Source: Agapanthus africanus (Eukaryota; Streptophyta; Magnoliopsida; Asparagales; Amaryllidaceae). From it: a stretch of DNA of 64,000 nucleotides. How positions within the stretch are numbered: position 1 is the first letter of the stretch; each line of letters starts with the position of its first letter. The stretch lies in assembly GCA_030015575.1 (NCBI GenBank), contig CM057338.1, positions 634,190,189 through 634,254,188 on the forward strand, in the 5' to 3' direction. Both the position numbers and the translations under genes were made by a program. A model generated the notes under the pieces. The model worked only from the letters and a program-made list of their open reading frames with translations. It had not been told where the DNA came from and did not search any database. Below are positions 33,321 to 45,471 of the stretch, in pieces.

Positions 33321-34300
33321 AGCGCAGTAGAACTGGAAGAAATTCCAGAACCACAAGCTATTACTGAAAGCTTAGTAGAACCAGAGGGTTCGAAAGATCA
33401 GGACATTCCCATGCCACTCCGCAGGAGTAGTAGGCTGTCTCATCCGCCCGAGAGATACTACGGTTTTCTCATTGACGGGGATAGAGAGGATTGCATCATA
33501 GATTGTGATGAGCCTACTAGCTTCCAGCAAGCCATTCAGAGCGTCGACCCGGTAAAATGGCTGGATGCAATGCGGGCCGAAATGGAGTCCATGTACACCA
33601 ACAAAGTATGGACGTTGGACATTGCTCCAGATGGGGTAAAACCCGTAGGATGCAAGTGGATCTTCAAAAGGAAGATTGGTGCAGATGGACAGGTTGAGAC
33701 CTATAAAGCTAGACTGGTTGCAAAGGGTTTTCGTCAGCGACCTGGTTTGGACTATGACGAAACCTTTTCTCCAGTAGCTATGCTGAAATCCATTCGGATC
33801 CTTCTTGCCATTGCTGCCTTCCACGATTATGAAATTTGGCAGATGGACGTAAAAACCGCTTTTCTAAATGGACATTTAGAGGAGTGTGTCTATATGGACC
33901 AGCGAGAGGGTTTCATTCAGAGTGGGAGCAGCGGAAAGGTGTGCAAGTTGCTTAAGTCCATTTATGGACTAAAGCAGGCATCGCGAAGTTGGAACATCTG
34001 TTTTGATGAGACGGTCAAGAAATTTGGCTTTATCAAAAATCCAGATGAACCATGCATCTAATGTAGATTTGTAGCGAGAACTGTAGTATTCCTCGTTTTA
34101 TACATGGATGACATTCTCTTAATAGGAATTGACGTTCCTATGCTACAATCTGTCAAGGGGTTCTTGTCACACAGGTTCTCCATGAAAGACCTGGGTGATG
34201 CCTCATACATTCTGGGGATCCGGATCTACCGTGACAGATCCAAGAGGATTTTAGGACTATCACAGTCCAGGTACATCGACACCAAGATTCAGTATGGAAG
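33321..34300 (+). pseudogene. D reverse transcriptase
   Basis: The RT_Ty1/copia domain includes WIFKRKIGADGQ, ARLVAKGF, QMDVKTAFLNG (catalytic Asp at 33846) and YMDDILLIG (34101..34127). All three catalytic aspartates are therefore present. A TAA at 34059 splits the domain shortly before YMDD. A deletion near 34285 (missing bases around YIDT) shifts frame just after the palm. Confidence 0.9.
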
Positions 34301-35079
34301 ATTCCAAGCGCGGTAATCTACCGGCTTGTCACGGGATTACCCTCTCCAAAGAGATGTCTCCCAAGACTGATTTGGAGAGGGATCGCATGTCTATTATACC
34401 CTACGCTTCTGCGGTAGGCTCTATAATGTATGCGATGTTGTGTACCAGACCAGATGTGGCTTATGCAATGAGTGTGGTAAGCAGGTATCAGTCAAACCCT
34501 GTGGCGAAACATTGGATAGCGGTAAAGAACATTCTCAAGTACCTGAGAAGGACTAAGGAGATGTTCTTGGTGTATGGCGGAAAAGACCTCCAGATTGAGG
34601 CCTTTGCTGACTCCAGCTTCCAAAGTGACAAGGATGATTCCAAGTCCATGTCGGGTTTTGTCTTTACCCTCAATGGAGGGGCGGTATGTTGGAAGAGCTC
34701 CAAACAGGAAACCGTTGCTGACTCGACTATGGAAGCGGAATACATCGCTGCATCTGATGCCGGAAAAGAAGCTGTCCGGATGAGGAAGTTCTTGAAAGAA
34801 CTTCAGGTGGTTCCGTCCATTGTTGACCCAATACCTCTGTATTGCGACAACAACGGGGCTATAGCTTTAGCGAAGGAACCCAGGTCCCATCAGAAATCCA
34901 GACACATCTTGAGGCGGTATCACCTGATCAGGGAGATCGTGGATCGCCAGGAGATCGAGGTTCGGAGGGTTGCTTCAGAAGATAACACTGCAGATCCATT
35001 CACCAAGGCCTTGCCCCAGATTCAGTTCGAGCGGCTGATCGAGATGATAGGTCTTCGATACGCCAGTACATGGCCTTAG
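34294..35079 (+). pseudogene. D RNase H
   Basis: This 261-codon open stretch in the shifted frame begins MEDSKRGN, part of the RT-RNase H connection. It carries RNase H motifs ADSSFQSDKDD, SSKQETVADSTMEAEY and YCDNNGAIALA with the acidic active-site residues, and ends shortly before the polypurine tract. It would degrade RNA in the RNA-DNA hybrid during cDNA synthesis. Confidence 0.9.
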
Positions 35080-35080
35080 T

Positions 35081-35093
35081 GCAAGTGGGAGAT
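35081..35093 (+). other. D polypurine tract
   Basis: GCAAGTGGGAGAT, the same 13-mer used by A and C, abuts the 3' LTR. Confidence 0.9.
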
Positions 35094-37137
35094 TGTTAGT
35101 GTATATGCCCTAGAGGCCATTACTGTATCATACTAGTTTGTATATTACTTGATGGAAGCTTGGGATATTCACAGTTGTATATACAATCTTGCTCGAAATG
35201 GTAGTATGCTACTTGGTTTGTCTCTACTTCAATATGTGCATGTGTTTCTTTTAGCATATCGCTTATATACATATTAGTAGAGCCCTTAGGATCTTTGCTT
35301 GATTACCAGTGTTGTGATGGCGCTCACACTCGTGGGGGCTGGGTAATCCATAAGCACATCCTTATACAGGTCCCTGGTCGTTCAACTATCGAGACAGGGC
35401 ATCGATACTCCGGAGTAGACTAGCGCATGCGCTTCTCATCCCAGCATGGGAGACGGTCTGTCCCACAGCCGTCAGTACGTCGTACTTGAGATAGTATGCA
35501 GGTGCTCGTTAGGTTACGAGTACACTGGACAGGACTCGTCGTGAACTGTTGGTTGGTATTATACCTATCGTCAGTTATCAGTTCCCAGTTGACATGAGTA
35601 TAGCTTAGTCCGCTGACTTGACACTGTCACTTCGCCTCGAGTGTGTTCCCACTACACTTTGATTACTACCCGACCACGGCTCAAAGGAGTCGTGTAAACA
35701 GGTAGTTTTTGGGTGCAGTCCCGAAGCACTTGGAGGCAGTGATGGTTAGACAGGATTCGTCTCTTCCGGTATTGGGGGTTGACATCGCGCTGTGTCCAGG
35801 AGAGCCATTACACGAGTAGTCCCTGGCCAGGGCAAGCGAGATATACAGGTAGGTTTCCAGTGTTATCTCAGGGTGTTCTGGGCTACACTCCGACACGACT
35901 TGTACCGCTATTACGGGACTGACGTTCTCCGCCCCCCTAGGCCCGCCAAGCGATGTATCAGACGAACAGACCGGACTGTAAGGAGACTGTCACATACAGG
36001 CTCAGTAGGAGTTCAGATGGGGTTACCACATCAGTCTTCTTATCGGCATCTACCTGGGGACCGTTACGTATAGCTAGTGCCGCTTGCGGTCTGTGGTTAA
36101 ACCCACTGCCAGCGTAGTGTCGAGTCTTTAGAGTCCCACACAGAGAGCTATTCGCCTTTAGGCAAAATGAGTAGAGGTCGCATGGTTTTGCGACAGGGTT
36201 CGTTCACATCCGCGCACTTGTGCACGTTTGCTGTCCGGACAGCTTATACTAGCGGGCTTTGGTTTAAGCCTGATCCTAGTATATGATTTGGTATTGGTTT
36301 TATCTCTTTGTATTCGTGTTCCTTGGATCACGAATACGGGTGCATATCCACAGTTGCTTGAGACAGAGGGAGAGGACTTTGATTAGGGTTAATGACCATT
36401 GTCATTTTATTAACCCTAATGCTTATGTGTGTATTATGGTTAATTGATATTAGTTTAATATAATTGTGCATGGTTATGGTTGTTGACCATTTGGCATTCT
36501 TGACTTGTTGACCTCGGTTGACACTTTAACCATCATCATTTCATTTGGAAGATGCTCTTTGATCCTTGCAATTTGCATTAAAAATGAAATGATAATGGTC
36601 ATGTCTTGATTAAGCCATGACAATTATCTCACTAATTATCAATTCACAATAATTCACACATATATGTGAGAATGCTTCTTTTTTCTCTCATTCTATCATA
36701 TAGTTTCTCTCTCTTGCTCTTCCTCTTCCTCAAGCTCTCCCTTCTCATGTGTTGAGAAACACTTGAGCTTGAGAAAAACCATTCCATAGTAATCTCTACT
36801 CTCATCTAGGGTTCTAGGATTAGCACTTCTAGCACCCTAGTTACTTCTAGCTTGAAGTTGAAGCTAAAGGTTGAGGCTTTCGGGTGGATCCTTCTTCGAC
36901 GTGAGAATATGACAAAGGTGATACCTTTCTTCTACTCCAAGGAGCAAGGAGAGAAGGACTTAAAGCCCTAGGTATAACCATTCTACCCTTTAGCTAGTTT
37001 CTAGTTAGCTTTAGCTAGTTTATGTTTAGCAAAGATCCTCCTTTGTCCAGTCCATGTTGTCTAGCATAATAAAAATCCGATTTTTATTCCGTTTTCCGCC
37101 TCCCCACAAGCACCGGGGTGGGCAACGTGGACTTACA
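35094..37137 (+). repeat. D 3' LTR
   Basis: This LTR is 2,044 bp and ends GGACTTACA followed by AAATA. It keeps the ~17-bp segment missing from the 5' LTR. Confidence 0.94.
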
Positions 37138-37526
37138 AAATAGGGGAATACCAGGATTCCCATGCCACCCAAATGAAGAAAGTGCATAAGATGCATCTCC
37201 TTCGGGTGTGTTCATTACAAAGAACGGTTTCTCTGTATTCTCTGCGTCCTGGGTATGAGATACCGGATCAGGATCCCACATATGTAATCTGTTACATGGG
37301 CTACAGAAAGGTAGATAACTGAGAACGGGTGATAAGTTTCATGAGACAGAAAACGGTACAAGTGTTGCAGCCAAATCTGTTGGTCACTATCACCCTCTAT
37401 TTCCAAATGCATTGATTCTGAACAAATATTATTAGATACTGAACCTGATATACAACATCATATCAGTCTCTTTATTTACTAAAGAAGGATATAATTTTGT
37501 ATTGTTGGATAATGTTTTGAACATTT
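37138..37526 (+). pseudogene. A1 gag/protease remnant, part 2
   Basis: This piece begins with the second AAATA of D and ends with CATTT (37522..37526), the left duplication of C2. It encodes a broken protease motif at 37250..37288, where the residue before DTGSGSHIC is a TGA stop. Frames around it do not connect. In A2 the same place reads CDTRSGSQIC. Confidence 0.8.
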
Positions 37527-39740
37527 TGTTGGAGATAGTGCCCTCAGAGTCAATTATTGGATCACAGGCAAGTGATTGCAATGATTGAGGGAGGACATAT
37601 CCCGGTACGACAGTCTTACTCGAGATGATAGTATGCTATCTGGTTTACCTTTATCATCGTGTACTGTTTCAGGTGACCTTACAGGTCGCTATTACACGTT
37701 GATAGAGCCCCTAGGATTCTTGCTTGACTGCCAGCAGTATGAGGGCGATCATATAAGTGGGAGCTGGTAGTCTATAAGCACATCCTTAAATAGTCCCTAG
37801 TCGTGGGAGTTTCGAGACAGGGCATCGATTCTCCAGAGTAGACTAGTGTATACAGTCGAGACCCCGACGAGGGGCGGTGGCCGGTCTCACAAGCCACTGG
37901 TGTCAGTTGGTTCACCTAAGTTGTATACAGGTGCTCATTGGGTTATGAGTACACCGGACATGACTCGCCGGGAACATGCTAGTTGGTCTTATACCTGACG
38001 TCAGATAGCAGTTCCCTGGTGACATGTATACAGGTTAGTTCATCGACCTGAGATCGTCATTTGTCTCGTGTGAGTTCCCACTGTGCTTTGATTACTACCC
38101 TACCACGGCTCAAAGGAGTCGTGCAAACAGGTTTTAGTTGGGTACAGTCCCGAGCCACATGGAGGCAGTGAGCGGATCTTCACGGGTTCGTCTCTCCCGG
38201 TATTGGGGGTGAGGTCGCGCTGTGTCTAGGAGAGCCATTACACGAAGTCCTTGGCCAAGGCAGGAGATTTACTGGTAGGTATTCCAGTAGTATCTCAGTG
38301 TGTTCTGGGCTACACTCCGACACGACTTGTACCGCTTTTGGGGGTCTGACTTTTACCAACCCCCTAGGCCCGCCATGCGATGCTCATAGACGAACGGACC
38401 GGACTGTACGGATATTGTCACTGACAGGCTCAGTAGGGTGTCAGGATGAGTACTCTCATCGACGTCCCTTTTGGTCAATAGCTGGTAGCCCGTTACGTAT
38501 TGGCTTATACCTCTGACGAGCTAGTAGTTAAATCCACAGCCATAGTATTGACGAGTCTTTAGAGTCCACCACACTTTCAGTTACTCAAGCTTTCGGGCGA
38601 ATCGCTGTAGAGGCCGTATGGAGATATGGCAGGGTCCGATCAGATACGTGCGGTATTGCACGGATCAGGATCGGACGGTTAGTACTAGAGGCCGTATAGA
38701 TATATGGCAAGGTTCGATCGGATACGTGCGGTATTGCACGGATCAGGATCGAACGGATATTACTAGCCGGCTTTGGTTTAAGCCGGATCCTAGTTTAGTA
38801 CAGTGTAGATTTTGTCTCATTGCATTTGTATCCGGTCGGAATACAGATGCGGGTGTGTATGCACAGTTTAGGGGTTTTCCTGTAATTTATTACGGGACCA
38901 GTTTTCTGGAGTTGCCAGTTTGGATTCCGTTCCGGCCGGTTTTCCTTTGTTCTTTCCCGGCCGGACTTTTCCGATGGAGGGGGTTATTTGCAATTGTGCA
39001 AATAACATTTGTGGAGGGGGTTTCTTGCTAATGTTTTCATTATGATAGGATAAGCATCCTTGCTTTTTCATGATGGTTTTTGCATTAATGAGATTTGAAA
39101 GGGTATGGTTTTGATGTGAATTAAGTTATGGTTGATGTTTGTTTATGGTCACCTCTTCTCATCTCCTACCATCACCTCCCTCTTGGATTATGTTTTCTCT
39201 CCACCACCATTTCCCACAAGATATGGCCGGCCACAATTTTGAGGGAGTGAGAGAGAGAGTTTCATTTTGTAAGCTTGTGGCATTTTATCTTCATCTCAAT
39301 TTCCTTGCATGAAAAATGAAAGCACCATTTTTCTTGACCTCATTCCTCCATCTACAAAGGCAATAAAATCCCAAATAAGACACAACCCTAGACATTCTAC
39401 AGCAAATCTTGGGCATGTCGACTTGCCAGCTTCATGCCCGAGTTGCCTCGGTATAAAGGCGGGAGCCCGTAAAAGAAACAGGCGATGTGGTGCCCTTCCA
39501 GCGAGGAGGCCACGACCGGAGTTTCCGCGAGAGATCGGGACGACGACGAGAAGACCGGAGGACTCGGATCACTCGGTATATCTCTTCCCATCTTGTTACT
39601 TTGCTAGATCTAGTTTAATGGCCCGATCCGGGGTTTAGTGCGCGGTGGTGCCGGTTTGCTAAGTTCGCAAAATTAAAGTTTATCACCGCTTCCGCATTTG
39701 GCCGTCGGATTGACGGCCGGGGCGCCGCCGTGCACTTACA
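37527..39740 (+). repeat. C2 5' LTR
   Basis: This 2,214-bp LTR is almost identical to 45472..47685. It contains the 78-bp tandem pair (38609..38764). Confidence 0.94.
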
Positions 39741-39741
39741 G

Positions 39742-39753
39742 TGGTATCAGAGC
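39742..39753 (+). other. C2 primer-binding site
   Basis: TGGTATCAGAGC follows the 5' LTR by one base. Confidence 0.92.
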
Positions 39754-40494
39754 CTCGCCATTAACTTCGTCTAGCTTTGTTTGATGTGTTTGCATTTCCG
39801 ATCGACCGAAATTCCAAAAACCCGCGTTTTTCTTTACATCAGTTTTCTGTCGAAATTTTTTGATGTCCAAAAATTTTTCAGGTTGTCTCAGAATGATGTG
39901 CAGGGAGTTCTAAGAACACTGGAAAAATTCGACAACACGATCCCTCCGTACGACCGCGGAACCGCGGCCATTACCACTCTGGAGGCCGCGGATCCGCCGC
40001 ATGAATGAGGGATCATGTCATCATTTTTTTGTAGTGGGCTTGTGGGCTAATTTTAGGGGTTTTGGAATATTAATATTGGGCCCAGATTTTCTGTGAGTGC
40101 TACAGTATTGCTTGGGGGCCCACTTGTTAATTTTTAATCGATCGGATATTTTAAACACATTTTTTCACAGTATTTACATTATATCTGCGACCGTGAATGT
40201 CACTCGATCGGTAAATCCGGTCTAACTGCTATAGCCCGGTTAGACGGATTTGCGAACGTGACTTTCACGTTGATGTTCTGTGTTTTGCTGTGATGTTGCG
40301 GATCGGTCGTGGGGATAGCCTGGATGCAATGCTAGTACAGTGTTGTTGTATTATGTACATTTGATATTGCGGGGCGAGCGTCCGACATGTGGACTGCCGT
40401 CACTGCCTGTTTGTATTATTCTTTTGGGGCACGACCAGGTTGCGGTCGATGTACCCGGTGTATGTATATTTTACTTTCTGTACTAGGGTTACCC

Positions 40495-40740
40495 CGCGGA
40501 GGGGTGCACGGATAGCCGAGTTCTGGAGGGCAACAAGCCCGCATCTCATGGCATTGGGACGGAGGGGGCCTCGTTCTAGAATTGGCGGGCTATTCGCCGC
40601 ACTCGTAGGGGGTACAGGTTGACCCAGGAGGGATGCCCAAGTTGCCGGATTCCGTGAAGTGCTGGGTGGTCCATTCACGGCGCTGAAGGGGGCTGCCTCG
40701 CTTCAGGTTTTGGCGGGTAACTTGCCGCGCCCGTAGGGGT
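40495..40740 (+). ncRNA. Leader element I, two tandem copies (C2)
   Basis: The first copy closes with GGGTGCACGGATAGCC and GGCTATTCGCCGCACTC. Its P3 TCTCA/TGGGA still pairs through one G-U. The second closes with GATGCCCAAGTTGCC and GGTAACTTGCCGCGCCC, again kept by a G-U pair. Confidence 0.68.
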
Positions 40741-40925
40741 CTAGGATTTCATTGCACAGGCTATCCACACGACCAGGGGAACGTCGGGTTTCAGCAGTGG
40801 CTCTGTGAAACCCGGGGATCCCAGATATCTGTATTGTTCTGTGATGCTGTACATTTCTGTGATGTTGCATTTTATTCACGCCTTGAGCGAAATATAATAT
40901 ATTGGTATATATATTAGTAGATGTT

Positions 40926-41028
40926 GTATATGTTTTTCATCCGCGCTAGTCCAGTCCCCGCTCTGCCGTTAGTTAGCTAACCTAACGGGTGATGACGGGA
41001 CCCAGTGGCGAATGCGGATGGCATATAC
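40926..41028 (+). ncRNA. Leader element II (C2)
   Basis: GTATATG (40926) pairs with CATATAC (41022), as in C1. The inner CCGTTAG/CTAACGG hairpin is kept. Confidence 0.68.
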
Positions 41029-42044
41029 GTACGTCAGTATATTTTCGTTCTTTGTGGTGTGATCAATTGATGGGACTGCATTGATTCGGATCAATGCAAG
41101 TTAAAACAAACCTATTCTGATGTTGTTGGAACACTTTTCAAAAAGCTGTTATTGCAAGGACGTTCACTTTTGTTTTGCATCGTGGTATTCATTTGGAATA
41201 TCCTGCTCCTCAATCGACGAGGCAAGGGCCGAGATCCCTTCAGTGGGAGTGACCCCTTGGACAGAAGTTTGCGTCAGGGCATTAATTTCACTATAGCCGA
41301 TTACTTTTGCTTTGCATCGTGGTATTCATTTGGAATATCCTGCACCCCATTCTACGGGGAAAGAGCCGAGATCCCTTCACCGGGAGTGACCTCTTTAGTA
41401 AAGGTTTTCGTCACTATATTTTCTAAAAAGCTATCCGTTCCTTCAACGATATCAAGTTCATTACGTTAAAAGTTTTCGCCAGAAACCATTCGTAGCCCTC
41501 CGTCATTTCATATGGATAGTCAATAGTATTCAAGCTGTGTATGTTGGCCAAAGTCAAGGCACAGTGTTTGGTAGCTGTTGGGTATTCATATGTAGGATAG
41601 ATAGATGCGTTGGTTTGGGACAGCCGTACTGCCATTTTGGACAATGTCAAGGGTAGGTACGGGTGGATTCAAATTAACCTGGAGAATGACGGGTTGAACT
41701 TGACATGTGACTTATGATATGTTGGCCAAAGTCAAGGTCATAAGAGCATGGGGTAAAAATCACATCGGGAGTTTCAAAAGAACTGAAACTTGCCAGATAT
41801 GCGCATACCTTCTGGAGTGTGATAGCGTGAGCGGATTCCGTCACGTTATCATGCGATGATAGTTGGATCCCGATTCCCACTGATGAGTTGGTTTACTCCT
41901 CGGGTGACCCCGACTAATTCTTCTTTCAGGTTTGGAGGAGAATTTGAGGTACAGTGGGAGGTTTCCAGATTAGATAAATTGGTAACCATTCTGATCTAGG
42001 TTAGAGTGCACGCTGAGTGTTTCTTTTCTCTCTCTCTCTGGCAG

Positions 42045-45000
42045 CGACCATTGACCCGACCCTAAGATTATGACTCAGTGACCAAGTTGACCGAACCTTC
42101 TTAACACTGGCTTTTGGATTGTCAGAGTTGCAGACCTCATTGCCACTCCTACTTTTACCCTTTTCTCCAGGACACCCCGTATTACTACGAACGTCCACTT
42201 CCATTGGACAAAACCATCGTATGGTTAGATACGAACTCGAAGGAATTCGAGGATGGTTTCCGGTCCTGGAGAAAACGGATAGGATTATTCAGTTGTCTTT
42301 TCCTTTTTGCCTTCTCTCAAGTTACGAGTACTCCTTAGTTTAGGAGATAGTACACCTATTACGCAAATTGGATAGTCTTCTTCCAAACCTTAGGCTAGTG
42401 CCGAACAGTGGGGAACGAAGAAAACCAATTAGCATAATGATGGTGTGCAGAAGGTATTAAGATTAAGACAAAGCAAGGGATTAGTAAGAGGGCAAAGTAA
42501 ATTGCGACTGATATTCACGACCAAACCAAGTATTTCTTCGCCAATCCTAAATAACCTTTGTATTTCTCCAGGACACTCCGTATCACTACGAAGATCCACA
42601 GTTTATTGGATACTCCATCGTATGGTTATATACGAACTCGAAAGGAACTTGTTCCAGTTCGGGGATGGATTCTGGTCCAGGAGAAATAGGAATAAGGTTT
42701 ATTCGGTTGTATTTTATCTTCACCTTCTCTCGCATTGCGAGTGCTCCTAGGATTAGGACAGTACACCCATTATGCTTATTGGATAGCCTTCTTCCAAACC
42801 ATCGGCTGGTGCCGAACGGTAGGGAAGGAAGAAAACCATTTGGCCTAAGGGGTGTGCAGAAGGTAACGACTAAAGACATATAAATGGATTTGGAGAGGTG
42901 GCAAAGAATTATACGGTTATAGTTGTGAATCTGGATAATGGTAGAGGCATTACTAGGAATACCAGGATACCCCATCGAAACATTTTAATGTTTCAGTTCA
43001 ACTGTGTACTGTTAAAGGAAAACTGATTTCTCGATCAGACACTTGCTCCAGGGTATGTATTTACCAGGTTTGATTCTCACATCTGTATGGTTTTACAGAT
43101 GATGAGTGGGAGTAAGTTATTGGGAATTGGGTGATCATCCTCATTATATCGAGATTCGTTGTAATCGGTGATATTTGAGGAGATCACCTGGGCTGTTTGC
43201 CGATCGGCAAATATTTGGTTTTGAATATCCGCTTTTATGCACCAATTTCAAATTGATATATCTGTACGTCTATTTTCATAGAGTGAGATATACCTTTTGA
43301 TATTATGTCGATGACATTTACCTATATCAGTGGATGGTTAGGTAAGGAGCATTAAACAGCGGTGTAATTCTTCTTAACCATAAGTACAGTTTTCAACCTA
43401 CGACACACAGTGAAAGAGTTGTCAGACTCAGTGGACTTATACAGAGTATTGTATGTTGTCCAGTGTCCATTAGGACAGAGGGGTTGGTCCTCATACTATA
43501 TTCTGTTTACTTTTAACTTCTCTAGGTCTTAGACATGTGTTTCGTAGAAACACAGGGTCTAAGTTTTGAGGAGTTATAGGTATTTGAATAGAGTAGAGAA
43601 CCAGGTGTAGCAAGTATAGGGATTCTTCAAAGTGATCGAAGATGTAGATACTTGTGTATGGTATTCAGTTGATAGTAATGATAAAGAGAAATTGCTTCTC
43701 TTTCAGGTTACTCATAATTGGAAGCATTCCTAAGTTGAGTAACGCTGATCGGCCTCCTTCCATTTAGTAGACATGCACTGGAGACAGCTGCTTGATTTGA
43801 ATCTGGTTAAATTAAATCAGTGCCTCTGGTTCTATATTGGATGTAGAACAGTTCATATCTTAACGTTGTTAAGGTACGGGGAGTTGTCCGGCTTATGATT
43901 AAAACCAGACTCTGGATAACTCAAGGCACGTTTCTGTAATGGCTGTTTGTGGGTTGACCCAGGCTATGACGAGGGTTGATTTTCTACCATTTGGCAGATC
44001 AATAGAAATATTGTTCTAGACTCGCCACAGTTTTATTAAAAATGGATTTTTTCAAAAACAGTAGTGAGAGTATGGTAGAACTGGAAGTGATTCCAGAACC
44101 GCAAACGATTACTGAAGATTTGATAAGGAACCTAAAGATTCAATCTGATTTGACATTCCATTGGCCACTCCGCAGATACGGTGGGTAACTTCAGGCACCC
44201 GAGAGGTACTCCGGTAGCCTCAAGGACGGTGACAGGGAAGTTCTTGTTTACCCACACTTGCCATTGCTGTTGTTCCAGGCTGCGAGACCCGTGGGAGGAT
44301 GAGTATAGCGTCGTTCTAAACTAGCTTTAGAAGTGCACGTCTATATGACTCTGCCAGAGGGTTGTCGTAGTCAGTGGGAGCAGCGGAAGCATTGGTGGAC
44401 ATTAGGCTTATGTCTATTTATAGACTAAAGCAGATGTAGCGGAGATAGATCATCTATTTTCTGATGTGACAGTCATAGGTTTGACGTCATCAGAATAGGG
44501 GATGGATCTGTTGAGAAGGTAGTAGAGTGTGATGTCATGGTATCTTGGATGACATACACAGAATAGGAAAAGATATTCCTATACTACGATCGGTTATACT
44601 TTGGTCGTCACACAGTGGTTTCTCCACATGGGACTTGGACATTATATCAGACATACTGGTTACTAGATCTATGGTTTTAGATCTAGATTTGGGTGGTTTC
44701 CCAATCAGGGTACTTTGACAGCATTCTAAGAGTATTTAGAATGGACGACTCCTGGCACGGTAGTGTACCTGCAGGTGATGGAGTCACCCTCTCTAAAGGT
44801 GTCTTATAGACTAAAGTAGAGAGGGATGTGCATGATTGACAGATCACTTGCTTAGGCAATTGAGTCAATCATGAGATGTCAAGTACCACACTAGATGTTG
44901 TTCTTGCAGTAGGTGCAATAAGTTGATATTGATCCAATCCTGGAGAAACAGTCGGAAGCAGCTTTAGAACATAAGTGGATGTTCTAGGGATATGATAACG

Positions 45001-45471
45001 ACAGCCTCATTCGGGAGACAGTTATCATTCCAGGCTTCTAAGGTGACATGGACGACAAGGAGGTTGTCAGAGTTTTAGTTTTCCTTCTGATGAGGGACAG
45101 TATTTTGGACAGGTGATCCAAGGCAATACTGAGGGAGGCATGGCGCAAGATACTGATTAAGTTCAGTTGACGATACAGTCTAAGAAGTTTGGATTTGGAG
45201 TTCATTTATGAGCTCGGTCCCATCAGACATCCAGACACTCTAAGACAGGTATTGCTCATTTCGGGAGATGGCTTTCTCTGTGAACTTGAGATATAGAGAG
45301 ACATAGAAAGAAACTTCAAGGCGGATCCACTCACTGAGGCTATTCTTCGAACGCAATAGTCTTCCAAACAGGCTTTGTGAGACTGACTAGTAGAGGAGTT
45401 GGGTGTTCGGTATCACACGGGCTGTGAGTATGCGACATCGCAATAATTAGCCTTGAGTGCAAGTGGGAGAT
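42045..45471 (+). pseudogene. C2 decayed gag-pol region
   Basis: It corresponds to C1 18818..22239, with the two ~300-bp repeats (42161..42455, 42562..42864) and the same traces of integrase, linker and reverse transcriptase. There is no usable frame. The polypurine tract GCAAGTGGGAGAT is at 45459..45471. Confidence 0.75.

Larger units (their letters stand above)
31131..35079 (+). pseudogene. gag-pol: D gag-pol polyprotein, broken
   Basis: This single copia polyprotein would supply the capsid protein, protease, integrase, reverse transcriptase and RNase H of the retrotransposon. I chose the ATG at 31131 (MTGLKLLLDKN) because it follows the conserved pyrimidine-AG tract and matches the usual Gag start of this lineage. 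One frame runs from there to about 34285 with five internal stops: TAG at 31650, 32406, 32769 and 33318, and TAA at 34059. Near 34285 a small deletion shifts the frame, and the remainder (34294..35079) continues in the next one. Every catalytic motif I checked (protease DTG, integrase D-D-E, RT YMDD) is present, so the decay looks recent. Domain entries follow. Confidence 0.92.
27029..37137 (+). mobile_element. Element D: nearly intact copia (Angela/BARE-like)
   Basis: D runs from TGTTAGTGTATATGCCC to GGACTTACA and is flanked by AAATA (27024..27028, 37138..37142). The LTRs are 27029..29054 (2,026 bp) and 35094..37137 (2,044 bp), and the interior is 6,039 bp. It has a primer site, a 2-kb leader, a full set of Gag-Pol domains and a polypurine tract. 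It is the only element here with near-complete coding capacity, although five stops and one frameshift break it. A2 shows the empty site on the minus strand at 60019..60023. Confidence 0.95.
39741..42044 (+). other. C2 non-coding leader with structured blocks
   Basis: The layout matches C1: GC stem (39954..40000, with GGATCC in place of GGTTCC in arm two), long hairpin near 40200, two element I copies (40495..40740), element II (40926..41028), the duplicated module (near 41160..41400), three motifs (41542, 41635, 41720) and a pyrimidine-AG tract ending at 42044. Confidence 0.8.

Noticed and set aside
39309..39638. 109-codon frame near the C2 LTR end, also at 47254
   Set aside because: It is present only because both LTRs carry it. 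In C1 LTRs the frame is shorter and different, so it is not conserved as protein.
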